Shown here: in pieces, positions 11,101-18,505 of the stretch
Layout: each line of letters starts with the position of its first letter
Position numbering within the stretch: the stretch's first letter is position 1
NCBI GenBank assembly: GCA_964623055.1
Contig: CAZURK010000005.1
Coordinates: 62,001-126,000 of the forward strand
Length of the DNA: 64,000 bases
Source: JADHUC01 sp964623055
GTDB lineage: Bacteria > Planctomycetota > Planctomycetia > Pirellulales > Pirellulaceae
Reading direction: 5' to 3'
Made by a program: the position numbers and the translations under genes
The notes under the pieces: generated by a model
The model's input: only the letters and a program-made list of their open reading frames with translations
Databases searched by the model: none
Told to the model about the DNA's origin: nothing

Positions 11101-11211
11101 CACGACCACGGCCGCCGGTTTGGCATCTTCGGCCGCGAACGAGTAGCAAGCCGCCAGCAACAGGTGCATCGCCATCAAGCCACCAACACTCAGACGTCCC
11201 AGAACACACAT
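8173..11211 (-). CDS. Large secreted GH67-N/DUF4838-like protein with malectin-like domain
   Basis: 1012 residues from the ATG at 11211, chosen because GGTGGAG precedes it and the signal peptide (LSVGGLMAMHLLLAACYSFA) follows directly; the frame stays open another 26 codons upstream without a good site. After the signal comes an alpha-glucuronidase N-terminal-like alpha/beta domain (YGAYRLAEYLGVRFFLHGD, about residues 130-155), then a TIM-barrel-like region with YYWLWTPEGWTWQGN, as in DUF4838/GH115-type proteins. About residues 560-690 form a malectin-like carbohydrate-binding module: TYRVTLKFCEPHFHSAGKRV and INCGGPAYKDYAADFP. The C-terminal third is helical, then beta-rich. A sugar-binding or glucuronosidase-type role is likely; the catalytic class is uncertain. 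It lies downstream of the URO-D-like gene, separated by a palindromic repeat. Confidence 0.72.
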   Translation of the reverse strand: MCVLGRLSVGGLMAMHLLLAACYSFAAEDAKPAAVVVGASDAGWQERLAAREIRRYAYCRSGTLLPMAQALVDDTDAIVVATKERAIIATVAGDAALKRAIAELESQQYMLKTCSRDARRVLLVVGGDRVGTLYGAYRLAEYLGVRFFLHGDVIPDKQGAWKLPELDEIGKPLFELRGLNPWGSHPFGFDLWNADDYKAHLAQMTKMRMNFIGMHCYPEGHPYAEPTVWVGKDGDFDRQGRVTFSYPSSYYNALFRTRWGGFRPGPTGDYHFGGAMLFDRDGWGPEVMRGYAPRPETPEACNDVFNRTGEMYRDAFTFARLLGVKTCLGTESSMVMPKALQERLKSQGSDPGDPAVVGQVYEGMFRRIMAAHPLDYYWLWTPEGWTWQGNTGEQMKATMDDIQLALAALKKVDAPFRLATSGWVLGPKDDRAGFDKVIPQEIALSAISRHLGEDPVDPAFGRVDRRDKWAIPWMEGDNGGLAVPQLWVGRTRQDAVDARAYGCTGLMGLMWRTRILAPNIATLAQAGWEQPWADQATKPEKPSTPADSMTEGAQGGKFANYAGAQVERTEDDVLYQSCRYDMQGYELKVPNGTYRVTLKFCEPHFHSAGKRVCDLKLQSETVLEKLDIHAEVGRFAALDKCFDDVKVSDKRLKIEFVYVESLPCVSGIVVEGKDFVRKINCGGPAYKDYAADFPPPQSATPSQRLRKVPCEDFYVDWAFALFGPEAADQIAAIFAEIDSRLPRPLSRGCPAGLRPDRRPWQQVSPDYAFVDELAKCRDKITGAGNRERFDYWLGTMQYLRAGAKLDCAVGEFQAVMEKVKAEKDGDTRRQLAAETALPAYREILVAYRNAFEHLLATVSTNGGLATVMFWEQSVFPAALGDTAQVLSQALSTTLPPDVIPTREYRGDLRVIVPTIRTCAAPDESLRLKVIVVSSETPREAALYHRPLGAQDAFERLPLEHVARGVYTISIPPPSDDRGFEYYIEAAAADGQVTRFPATAPAINQTVVALPQL

Positions 11212-11269
11212 GATGATCTCCACCTCGCCAGGGTGTTTGTTACTTCCAACAGGAGGAATGGCCGTCTGG

Positions 11270-11347
11270 GGGTGGCTGTGGTCGAGCACAGCGAGCCCAC
11301 AGTGGGTTGTGATTCCGAGGGCTCGCTGCGCTCGACCCCGGCCACCC
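11270..11347. repeat. 78-bp palindromic repeat, 29-bp arms
   Basis: Left arm 11270-11298 and right arm 11319-11347 are reverse complements at 26 of 29 positions, with a core TCGAGCRCAGCGAGCCC. It lies in the 185-base gap between the URO-D-like gene (stop 11397) and the start of the next minus-strand gene. It could form a hairpin that attenuates or terminates transcription, or be a dispersed REP-like repeat. There is no T-run after the stem. Confidence 0.75.
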
Positions 11348-11396
11348 TTGCCGTATCATTTTGTCAACTTGTCTTTTCGCGGACCCTTCCCGGGGC

Positions 11397-12599
11397 TTAT
11401 GGGGTCCGAGGTTTCTGAAACTTTCGGATCGCCTGCTCGATGGCTTTGCCGGTTTGGTGAGGATCGCGTTTGGCGTCGTTGTACTTCCCGTCGCAGAGCG
11501 TGATCGCCGGTGCGATGTACGCGGCAACGATCAGACCCAGTGTGCCCATCTTCTCGAACAGCTTGCGGTAGTATTCGTCAATGTATTCACCAGCCACGTT
11601 GAAGTCGGCGGCCATGTAGACGATGCCTTTTTCGGCCAAGGCGTGACGCATCTTGGCCGCCGCGTCAAGGTTGTCGAGGTTCAGATTATGGATCGAGGTG
11701 AGGCCGTCGGTCTGGAGATAGTTTTCGATGTGCTGAGTGGCTGTTCCGCAGTAGTGAATCGACCCGCCGCCAAAGGCCGCGAGCACTTGGCTGTTGTAGG
11801 GCACAACGAACTCGCGGTAGAGTTCCGGGCCGAAGATCACGCAATCGTCGTCCGACATCCACACGCCACCGTAGCCGGCAGGGATCTTGATCCCCAACAC
11901 GTATGCATCGTCTTCCATACTCTGTCCGGCGAGTTCCTTCTGAACGCGGACCCAATTGATCAGCGTATCCGTAACCATCTGCATGAGATTGTGGATGGCC
12001 TTCGGGTAGTCGTGCATCCAATAGCACATCTTGTCGTAGCCAATGATCTGGAGTGCGGTGGTCAGCGGACCTTGACAGTCGGTTACACCCACCGGCAGAT
12101 CGGACCGTTTGCGCATCATGCGGATCGTGCTCAGCACGCGTGGCATCAAACCGTCTTTTTCCGGATTCGGCGGTCGCAGATCTTTCAATTGCCCAACATC
12201 GGAAATCGGCGGCAGATCGACAGCCGGATCCATACGGTCCTGAAACTTGACGTTCACCCCGAAACCGGAGGCCAACACGCCGGTGCCGTACCAAGGCATC
12301 AGGAAAGGGATGTAAACGTCATCGTACTCGGTCACATGCCGCTCGATCTTGGCCGTCTGGTAGTCGATCAAGCTGGTTGGATCGGCGTCGCAGTAATCGG
12401 GCGGGATGTTCACCGGCAGATCGCCGAAAAGCCAGTAGTTGGCATCATAGATCAGATACGGCACCGTTTCGTTCTCGAACTGAAACGCCGCACGGATCGT
12501 CTCCTCGGCAGCCAGGGCACGATCGCGGTAACGCGCGCAGGTCAACACGAATGGGGTCCTTTCGCGCTTGAAAGTGATCCGGCCTTCGTCATTCGCCAA
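11397..12599 (-). CDS. Uroporphyrinogen decarboxylase superfamily protein (methyltransferase-type), copy 1
   Basis: About 400 residues. The N-terminal block RALAAEETIRAAFQFENETVPY and the block TDCQGPLTTALQIIGYDKM match the URO-D superfamily (URO-D, MtaA, CmuA) TIM barrel; SIHYCGTATQHIENYLQTDG near the C-terminus is the usual late H-C-G metal/ligand region of the methyltransferase branch. It is not a haem-pathway hemE by context: no tetrapyrrole genes are near, and it sits among sugar genes. The start is unclear: the first in-frame candidate is TTG at 12599, just after the upstream gene's stop (12604), with no good Shine-Dalgarno. Translational coupling to the upstream gene is possible. Family confident, substrate unknown; a corrinoid partner gene is not in the window. 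Confidence 0.75.
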   Translation of the reverse strand: MANDEGRITFKRERTPFVLTCARYRDRALAAEETIRAAFQFENETVPYLIYDANYWLFGDLPVNIPPDYCDADPTSLIDYQTAKIERHVTEYDDVYIPFLMPWYGTGVLASGFGVNVKFQDRMDPAVDLPPISDVGQLKDLRPPNPEKDGLMPRVLSTIRMMRKRSDLPVGVTDCQGPLTTALQIIGYDKMCYWMHDYPKAIHNLMQMVTDTLINWVRVQKELAGQSMEDDAYVLGIKIPAGYGGVWMSDDDCVIFGPELYREFVVPYNSQVLAAFGGGSIHYCGTATQHIENYLQTDGLTSIHNLNLDNLDAAAKMRHALAEKGIVYMAADFNVAGEYIDEYYRKLFEKMGTLGLIVAAYIAPAITLCDGKYNDAKRDPHQTGKAIEQAIRKFQKPRTP

Positions 12600-12603
12600 C
12601 AGG

Positions 12604-13506
12604 TCAATCGAGTCGTTTCACCCAGAGGTCGAATCCACCTGTGTACTGGCGTCTGACAGAGGGGAGTGTCGATCCGTTGACGAGGACGTAGATTTCCTGC
12701 TCGGGATCGAGGTCAATCACGGTCGGATCCTCTTTCGAGTGCGACGTGATGACGTGAACGTACTTTCTGCTCCGCTGACGAATGCAGATGCTGTAGGCTG
12801 GAAGGTTGTGGAAATCAACCAGAAGCGGAGACGGCGTCGATGGCAGCCTGAGGAGGCCTACGGCTCGGCGAATGCCCGTCTTCGACTCTTGCCCGTATCG
12901 CCAAGCCACGTTGTCTGCGGCCACAGCAATCGTCCGCGCCTTCAGATTCATGCCATTCAGCAGCAGCCGGTTGCCGTATGTCTTCGCCGCCACGCTGAGA
13001 TGATTGTAGCGAAACCAACCATCAGACGCGACCAGAGGATCAGCGGCTTCGCCAGGAGCGTTAGGGCCCATAGTGGAAAGGCGCCGAGCCACTTCCCGCG
13101 ATTCGGGGCAGATCCCATCATATGGATCCGTGGCGTCCGAGGCAAACTCCGTCTCTTCGTTCTCATCATCCCAGAAGCAGGTTACGGCGACCAGTCGGTT
13201 CCCAGGACCAGAGTGGCAGTTGTAGGGCCCTTCGCAGTCGACGTCCCAACTCCCGCCTCCGTAATTGTAGACGTCGACGATATCCTCGTCCTCATCGTCT
13301 TCGTACGTCGCCTGCGCCAGACCTGGGTCCCAAGTCTGGTTGTAGAGGTTCTTCAATCTTACACCTAAACACTCGTAGGGAGAATTCAGACTTCCGCTGG
13401 CCTTTTCCAGCTCTCCTATGCCGTCCGAGCACTCGTAGAGCTTGCCCCCTCCTATGTCGTCGATTGAGATTGTGCTCCGTTTCGGGTCGTCATTGGCATT
13501 TCCCAT
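12604..13506 (-). CDS. Acidic protein of unknown function, coupled to a Ser/Thr kinase
   Basis: 300 residues, no signal peptide or membrane segment. The first half is very acidic (ATYEDDEDEDIVDVYNYGGG) and cysteine-containing (WDVDCEGPYNCHSGPGN); the second half looks like a compact beta-rich domain (RRQYTGGFDLWVKRLD at the end). I do not recognise the family. Its ATG shares the A of the kinase stop codon (TGATG at 13508-13504) and an AGGAGG lies 7 bases upstream inside the kinase gene, so the two are translationally coupled and made in fixed ratio. That makes it a candidate substrate or partner of the kinase. No other function can be claimed. Confidence 0.65.
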   Translation of the reverse strand: MGNANDDPKRSTISIDDIGGGKLYECSDGIGELEKASGSLNSPYECLGVRLKNLYNQTWDPGLAQATYEDDEDEDIVDVYNYGGGSWDVDCEGPYNCHSGPGNRLVAVTCFWDDENEETEFASDATDPYDGICPESREVARRLSTMGPNAPGEAADPLVASDGWFRYNHLSVAAKTYGNRLLLNGMNLKARTIAVAADNVAWRYGQESKTGIRRAVGLLRLPSTPSPLLVDFHNLPAYSICIRQRSRKYVHVITSHSKEDPTVIDLDPEQEIYVLVNGSTLPSVRRQYTGGFDLWVKRLD

Positions 13507-15305
13507 CAGTTATCCTCCTGTTTCAATCGTTCGAATCGAGCGCCACTGAACTCGGTCAGTGGCACGCCTGAAACCACAAAGCCAATCTTGGCTTGTGCAC
13601 CGTCAGGCACCGCAAATCGTGCGTCCGCTTCCACAAGCGGACTTCTGTTTCTTCCCTGGTACCGAACCATAGAAAGCCTACCGTCTGTCACTTCGATTTC
13701 GAGAAGCACACCGAATTCCGCAGGCGCTTCGACTTCGATCCGCTCGCCCACACTCAATCGGTCGATGGACTTCACGTGCCCAGGGGAAGACTCGTAGATT
13801 TGGTACACGGCCCGCCGTAACGCAAAAGGGGTCGCGCCGTCTCGCTTGCGAGACTCAAACAACACACTTTCGCATCTCCACTTTCGTTCACCCGCTTCCT
13901 CGGATAGGAGGTGATAGCCCCAGAAGATTCCCGCGTCGCCCTCCCACGAATGCTGGTCGATGCACACACGCAACGAGAAGTCGGCAGCAGCGGTCTCGTC
14001 CAATCCCAAGAAGCCGCCACCGATGCAGCTTACCGTCAGACGCCCGTTCTCCAAATCGGGATTGTAGACAGCGTGTCTCGCGTTCCAAACCAGAAGCTCG
14101 GGCTGATACATCAGCAGCGGGTACGGCTCGCCTGGGACGGCCACGTCATCGAGCGCTGGTCTGGTGGTTCTAGGAAAGAACCTGTCGGCAAAAGGCACTG
14201 TCAGCAGGCCAATCGCCAGCAACGCCAAGGCCAAGAACGCACCGACGACCAGACGACGGCGGCTAGAACGCACGTGGCTCGTCCGACCCTCGCCTGTTTC
14301 CGACTGATCGGCCGAGCGACGAGTCAGCCAGCCTCGAACGTCCGCGGCAAAATCTTGAGCCGTCGAGTATCGATCGACAGGTTCCTTCGCCAAGCAGCGC
14401 TGACAGATCTTCTCCAATTCGTGTGGAATCGTCTCGTCGATCTGCCGCAACGGTTTTGGGTGGCGGTGGAGGATTTCTTCGAACAGATCGTCCCGCGTCT
14501 CTCCTCGGAACGGGCGGCGGCCGGAAAGCGATTCGAACAGGATGACCCCCAAGCTCCAAATGTCGCTTCTGCCGTCCACGAAATGCGCCTGGCCACGGAC
14601 CTGTTCCGGAGACATGTAAGGAAGACTGCCGGCCAATTGGCCGGCGAGCGGCCTCTGTTCGCTCTCATGCACTGCCAAGCCGAAATCCGAGACAAAGGGC
14701 GTCCCGCTTGAATCCAAGAGGATGTTCTCCGGCTTCAAATCCCGATGGACAATGCCCTCGCGATGGGCGCACGTTACGGCATCTGCGACTTCGGCAATGA
14801 CCCGACAGCACTCCTCCGCATCCAAGCGACTCTCCTGGCTTAGACGCTGCCGAAACGAGCCCCCGTCAATATACTGCATCACGATGAAGCAGGTCTCGTC
14901 CCCGTCGCAGACGTCGTAGACCTCCACAATCCGATCGTGCTTCAGTCGCACCGCCGTTCGTGCTTCCTTCAAGAACGCATCGACTTCGTCACCGGAACCG
15001 AATCGTTCCAGCCGAGCGACTTTGATCGCGACGTTTCGCTCTAGCTTCTCGTCAAATGCCAGAACGACTCGGGCAAATCCTCCCGAGCCCAACTCCCTCA
15101 AGGTACGGAAGCGGCCTGCCACGAACTTCGGCAGGTCCACCTCGATTTCGGCGACAGGCGAGTACGATTTCGTGTCCGCAAACCGGTCCTCGGTGGAGTG
15201 GTCTTCCTCGCTCGATAACGGATAACCACAACTTGTGCAAACAAACGTCGCCGTCGCCGCGTCGTCCGCCGCATACTCCATCTCGCACTTGGGACAACTG
15301 AGCAT
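13506..15305 (-). CDS. Membrane Ser/Thr protein kinase with N-terminal zinc ribbon
   Basis: 599 residues from ATG 15305; the frame is open to 15410 but that extension overlaps the 110-bp repeat. The N-terminus MLSCPKCEMEY..FVCTSCG is a four-cysteine zinc ribbon (Cys 4, 7, 23, 26). A Hanks-type kinase domain follows: glycine loop LGSGGFARVVLAF, VAIKVARLE, catalytic HRDLKPENILLD with Asp about 189, DFGLAV, and LPYMSPEQVRG. A transmembrane helix (VVGAFLALALLAIGLLTVPF) places the remainder outside the cytoplasm. The C-terminal about 180 residues form a beta-rich sensor-like domain (DFSLRVCIDQHSWEGDAGIFWGYH) resembling concanavalin-type laminarin/DUF1080-like folds; that last point is only an impression. 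Coupled to the downstream acidic protein by TGATG overlap. Confidence 0.9.
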   Translation of the reverse strand: MLSCPKCEMEYAADDAATATFVCTSCGYPLSSEEDHSTEDRFADTKSYSPVAEIEVDLPKFVAGRFRTLRELGSGGFARVVLAFDEKLERNVAIKVARLERFGSGDEVDAFLKEARTAVRLKHDRIVEVYDVCDGDETCFIVMQYIDGGSFRQRLSQESRLDAEECCRVIAEVADAVTCAHREGIVHRDLKPENILLDSSGTPFVSDFGLAVHESEQRPLAGQLAGSLPYMSPEQVRGQAHFVDGRSDIWSLGVILFESLSGRRPFRGETRDDLFEEILHRHPKPLRQIDETIPHELEKICQRCLAKEPVDRYSTAQDFAADVRGWLTRRSADQSETGEGRTSHVRSSRRRLVVGAFLALALLAIGLLTVPFADRFFPRTTRPALDDVAVPGEPYPLLMYQPELLVWNARHAVYNPDLENGRLTVSCIGGGFLGLDETAAADFSLRVCIDQHSWEGDAGIFWGYHLLSEEAGERKWRCESVLFESRKRDGATPFALRRAVYQIYESSPGHVKSIDRLSVGERIEVEAPAEFGVLLEIEVTDGRLSMVRYQGRNRSPLVEADARFAVPDGAQAKIGFVVSGVPLTEFSGARFERLKQEDN

Positions 15306-15372
15306 GTCCAGTACGCCTCGTTCGGCTGGCCGCGAACCACAACTGATTCCTGACAGGGATTCCCACGCTGGC

Positions 15373-15482
15373 CTAGTACCTCGCGTCAGTTGTTCTTGTA
15401 GGTTGGGCATTCCTGCCCGACCCCGAGCAGACGGGCAGGAATGCCCATCCTACTGACAATTCCAGATGACCTGTCGTACTAG
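15373..15482 (+). repeat. 110-bp MITE-like element, copy A
   Basis: Starts CTAGTACCTCGCGTCA and ends in the imperfect inverse (TGACCTGTCGTACTAG); outer 7 bases match perfectly. The centre is a palindrome: left arm GGTTGGGCATTCCTGCCCGA, right arm CGGGCAGGAATGCCCATCC. Same length and layout as copies at 47455 and 61008. It lies 68 bases upstream of the zinc-ribbon kinase start, so it may carry or disrupt the promoter. Confidence 0.85.
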
Positions 15483-15592
15483 TCTAACCAGCATACCACT
15501 TTTGAGCGGGGCTGCAAACCATTCACTCGCACTTTGCCGCTCTCTTCATTCCTTCGCCCTCTGACCAATGGTGCCTGGCACTTTCGCGCCAT

Positions 15593-15952
15593 CTACCACC
15601 TCCACTGGTCAATGTGCTTTTTCACGTAATCCACGGCGGCCGGATGACCCGCATGTCCGGTCGGATAGCCGAGGCCGTTTTGCAGAATCGCCTTCTTCTT
15701 CGGAATCTCAACCGCCAGCAGACGCAACGTGTGTACCGCCGGATAGTTCCAGGCCGCGTCCGTGTACTCCTGATCAAAGGGACCGAAAGCGCCGTTGGCT
15801 TTGCGGCATGAACGGACATACTCGACGACCGCATCGGTACCAACGGAGACGGTTTCCCGCCGAGGGGAATCCGCCGCGAAAGCTGTTTCGATCGCAATGA
15901 CTGCGGGGAGCACGAGGCACAGCCGCGAAGTGAGTGTTCGGCAAATCTTCAT
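15593..15952 (-). CDS. Short secreted prenyltransferase/squalene-cyclase-repeat-like protein, probably a fragment
   Basis: 119 residues. Signal peptide MKICRTLTSRLCLVLPAVIA ending near AFAADS. The mature part, VVEYVRSCRKANGAFGPFDQ then YTDAAWNYPAVHTLRLLAV, looks like one or two repeats of the prenyltransferase/terpenoid-cyclase toroid family, whose members are normally 300 residues or more. So it is probably a truncated remnant or a small secreted derivative. It is 45 bases downstream of the DUF6259-like gene on the same strand. The stretch 15306-15592 between it and the kinase holds only copy A of the 110-bp repeat. Confidence 0.5.
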   Translation of the reverse strand: MKICRTLTSRLCLVLPAVIAIETAFAADSPRRETVSVGTDAVVEYVRSCRKANGAFGPFDQEYTDAAWNYPAVHTLRLLAVEIPKKKAILQNGLGYPTGHAGHPAAVDYVKKHIDQWRW

Positions 15953-15997
15953 TTCAATTGCGTTTTGCGATACTGGCTTTCCGTGTATCGTTCTTGT

Positions 15998-18388
15998 CTA
16001 TTTGCTGATGACGATGGCTGCAGGGTCCGCTTGGCGGGCCGGGGCGACAATCCTAAGCTCGCCCCGTTCAAACGAACTCATCTCGAGCGGCGTCTCCTTG
16101 CCGTCGAGGGTGTAGAGGGCCGCCTGGGCCAGGCCGGCAACAGCGAGCTTTGCGGTGTCCACGGTCAGCGTCAGGACGGATTTCGTCTCGCGGCGATCGA
16201 CCAGGGCAACGGTGAGCGATCGGCCTTCGTCATGGCGGAAGATCTTTGCGTAGACTCCGGCCGGCAGCTTTCCGAGACCTACCTCGTCTCTGAATGACGA
16301 GCGATACCAGTGGTCTTTGGTCTTTTCGCGCATGGCGATCAGCCCGCGCAGGTGGAGCATGTCTTCATTGGTCTTGTTGTATCCATATGCGAGTACGTCG
16401 AACCGATATCCCATCAGGAAAACGCGGTTGTAAGTGTCTTTTCTGGAGCCGCGTTCCTCGACGTCCGGGTAGTAGTACTTCAGACCGCTGCCGGCGCCAT
16501 TGCACGAGCCGCTGAAGATCAAATGGTGCGGGAAGGTGTAGGTGTAGACTTGTGGGCTCTGATATTCGGTGAGTCCGTCGATCAGTTCCAGGCCGAGCGC
16601 GTGACTGTTGTACTGCATGAAAGCGTCGCCGACGGACTCCGAGGTCGCGGCAAGCTTAACTGTGGGGTCCGACTCTTCGCGGATCATCTTGGCGAACTCG
16701 ACCAGGCTGGGCCCGACGCCGTGAGGGCGGCCGTCGGCATGATACGGACTGAAGCACACCCGCGCTGCACCGAACATCGTCACCGGGAAGCTGTCGAAGT
16801 ACCAAGCGTCCACGCCGTACTGATTGACGTACTTGTCGACGACCCAGAACTTCAGGTAGTCGCGCCAGCCCTTGGCGCACGGACAGGAGCCGGCGTAGCC
16901 GGTATAATAGTCGCCTGCCTCCATGTGGCCGTCAGGCCAGACCGACATGTAGTTGCGAAACTCGCTCCAATAGGGAATCTTCACGTCGGGGGGAATGTGC
17001 TCCTTCCATTGTTCGAGGCAATTGCCGCTGTCGGCGTCCCAGGTCCAGAAGTTCGAGTAGAACCCGATGTGTCCGCCCATCTGCCGGACCTTCTTGACGC
17101 CGTTTTCCATGTCCTTCTCACCACCACGGTCCGGGTCGGGTAGGAAGAAGCAGTAGTACGGCTTGCGTTTCTTTTCGGGCCCGACGTTCTCGAGCATCTC
17201 CGACCAGCACTGCAAATAGTCCAACCCCAACCAACGTGCCTGTTCGAGCATCTCGGGCAGGTCGGCGTAACGATAGTTAGGTCCGCCGGTGCCAAACCAG
17301 CCGTGGGAAGACTTGATCCACTCCGGAACGTCCCGCTCTTTGAGCCACGCCGCCGAATCCGCGCGGTACCGGTCGGCGGCCCAGTGCCAGTCGCCGTCGT
17401 GTGTGGCCAAAACAAACGTCTGCGATTTCCACTGCTCGCCCGGCTCCATGAAAGCCAAGGTCCGCATGCCCAACGTCATGGTCTTGTTTTGGGCGTCCGG
17501 GACGGCTTCCAGGTCAGTCTGCTGGAAAGTAGGGTCGTAGCTGGCCAGGTACAATCCGCCGGCCGTTTCCCGGTTGTCGGCGGGGGGCACATAGAGATCC
17601 ATCCACGGCATCGACGCCCAGCCGGGATAGGTCAGCACGTTGGTGAACCGTCCCGGCCGGTTCGGCCGGACAAAGGGGTGCTGTGAGGGATTGGGGGTCA
17701 GTTCGCCCTGGATGTAGGTGCGTGCGAGGACATTCTCAGTGGGCTGGCCGCCTACGCACAGGTTGGAGAGGATCGGAAACGCCACTCGGTACACACGGAG
17801 TTGCTCCCGAGGTTTAACATCAGCCGTGTTGCGGACGTGGACGCGCCACTCGGAGGTACCGCTCGCGTCCGCCAGGCTGACGGTGTAGGTCAAGTCGATG
17901 CCGCCTTCGAGCCGGTAGCCGCACGTGAGCGTCGGTGCACCGTCCTTGCGACCCAAGGTGATCTCCGGTGGACGCAGCGGATCCAAGGCAAGTCGCTGCA
18001 AGTCACCCACCTGTTGTGTGCTGTACAGCATGCTCGGCTCGGCCAAACAGAAGCCGCCGCCTTCCTTCAGCAGCGGGTCGTCAATGAAGATCCGCTGATT
18101 GGCGGAGTACGCGTCGATCATGAATGCCGGCGCGGGGCGACGCTGCTCGCCCACAGTCATACAAGCAGCGCCCGTCTCCTTGTTGTGAATCTCTACCGGT
18201 CGCCCAAGGTAGTCGAACACCAACCGCACCGAGTCGTTTTCCAGCACATATCGCATGGCCAACTGCTCCGATGTGGGTGAAGCGATATCGCTTTCGGCAC
18301 CGTTGGTGCAAGGCACGCATGTCAGAAGGGCGAAGAGAACTGCACACAACCACCGCCACCATAGCATCCGTCTACTACTGTTCGACAT
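15998..18388 (-). CDS. Large secreted glycoside hydrolase-like protein (DUF6259-type)
   Basis: 796 residues from ATG 18388, chosen because GGAGGA lies 7-8 bases upstream and a signal peptide (WWRWLCAVLFALLTCVPCTNGAES) follows; the upstream open frame is the translated palindromic repeat at 18414-18467. An N-terminal beta-sandwich (YVLENDSVRLVFDYLGRPVE) leads into a TIM-barrel with SSHGWFGTGGPNYRYADLPE, LGLDYLQCWSE, YWSEFRNYMSVWPDGHM and VDAWYFDSFPVTMFG. This layout is typical of alpha-galactosidase/alpha-N-acetylgalactosaminidase-like clan members described as DUF6259. Asp and Glu residues in these blocks are candidates for catalysis, but I cannot assign them. Part of a minus-strand run with the CBM9, isomerase and URO-D genes. 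Confidence 0.72.
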   Translation of the reverse strand: MSNSSRRMLWWRWLCAVLFALLTCVPCTNGAESDIASPTSEQLAMRYVLENDSVRLVFDYLGRPVEIHNKETGAACMTVGEQRRPAPAFMIDAYSANQRIFIDDPLLKEGGGFCLAEPSMLYSTQQVGDLQRLALDPLRPPEITLGRKDGAPTLTCGYRLEGGIDLTYTVSLADASGTSEWRVHVRNTADVKPREQLRVYRVAFPILSNLCVGGQPTENVLARTYIQGELTPNPSQHPFVRPNRPGRFTNVLTYPGWASMPWMDLYVPPADNRETAGGLYLASYDPTFQQTDLEAVPDAQNKTMTLGMRTLAFMEPGEQWKSQTFVLATHDGDWHWAADRYRADSAAWLKERDVPEWIKSSHGWFGTGGPNYRYADLPEMLEQARWLGLDYLQCWSEMLENVGPEKKRKPYYCFFLPDPDRGGEKDMENGVKKVRQMGGHIGFYSNFWTWDADSGNCLEQWKEHIPPDVKIPYWSEFRNYMSVWPDGHMEAGDYYTGYAGSCPCAKGWRDYLKFWVVDKYVNQYGVDAWYFDSFPVTMFGAARVCFSPYHADGRPHGVGPSLVEFAKMIREESDPTVKLAATSESVGDAFMQYNSHALGLELIDGLTEYQSPQVYTYTFPHHLIFSGSCNGAGSGLKYYYPDVEERGSRKDTYNRVFLMGYRFDVLAYGYNKTNEDMLHLRGLIAMREKTKDHWYRSSFRDEVGLGKLPAGVYAKIFRHDEGRSLTVALVDRRETKSVLTLTVDTAKLAVAGLAQAALYTLDGKETPLEMSSFERGELRIVAPARQADPAAIVISK

Positions 18389-18413
18389 GCCGTGCTCCTC
18401 CAGTTGATTGAGT

Positions 18414-18467
18414 GCGAAGCAGAGCTTCGCGAGAAGCCAGCTCCCAAGCCGGAGCTTGGGAACCAGG
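18414..18467. repeat. Double-hairpin palindromic repeat
   Basis: Two adjacent palindromes: GCGAAGCAGAGCTTCGC (18414-18430) and CCCAAGCCGGAGCTTGGG (18443-18460). It sits between the CBM9-like and DUF6259-like genes of the same strand, directly before the latter's ribosome site. Likely a dispersed REP-type repeat; it could affect mRNA processing between the two genes. Confidence 0.7.
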
Positions 18468-18505
18468 GATCTGCTAACATTTCGCAAGGTTACGATCAAA
18501 GCACA

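Noticed and set aside
18389..18499. Longer N-terminus of the DUF6259-like protein
   Set aside because: The extra codons are translation of a palindromic repeat; the ATG at 18388 has GGAGGA and a signal peptide.
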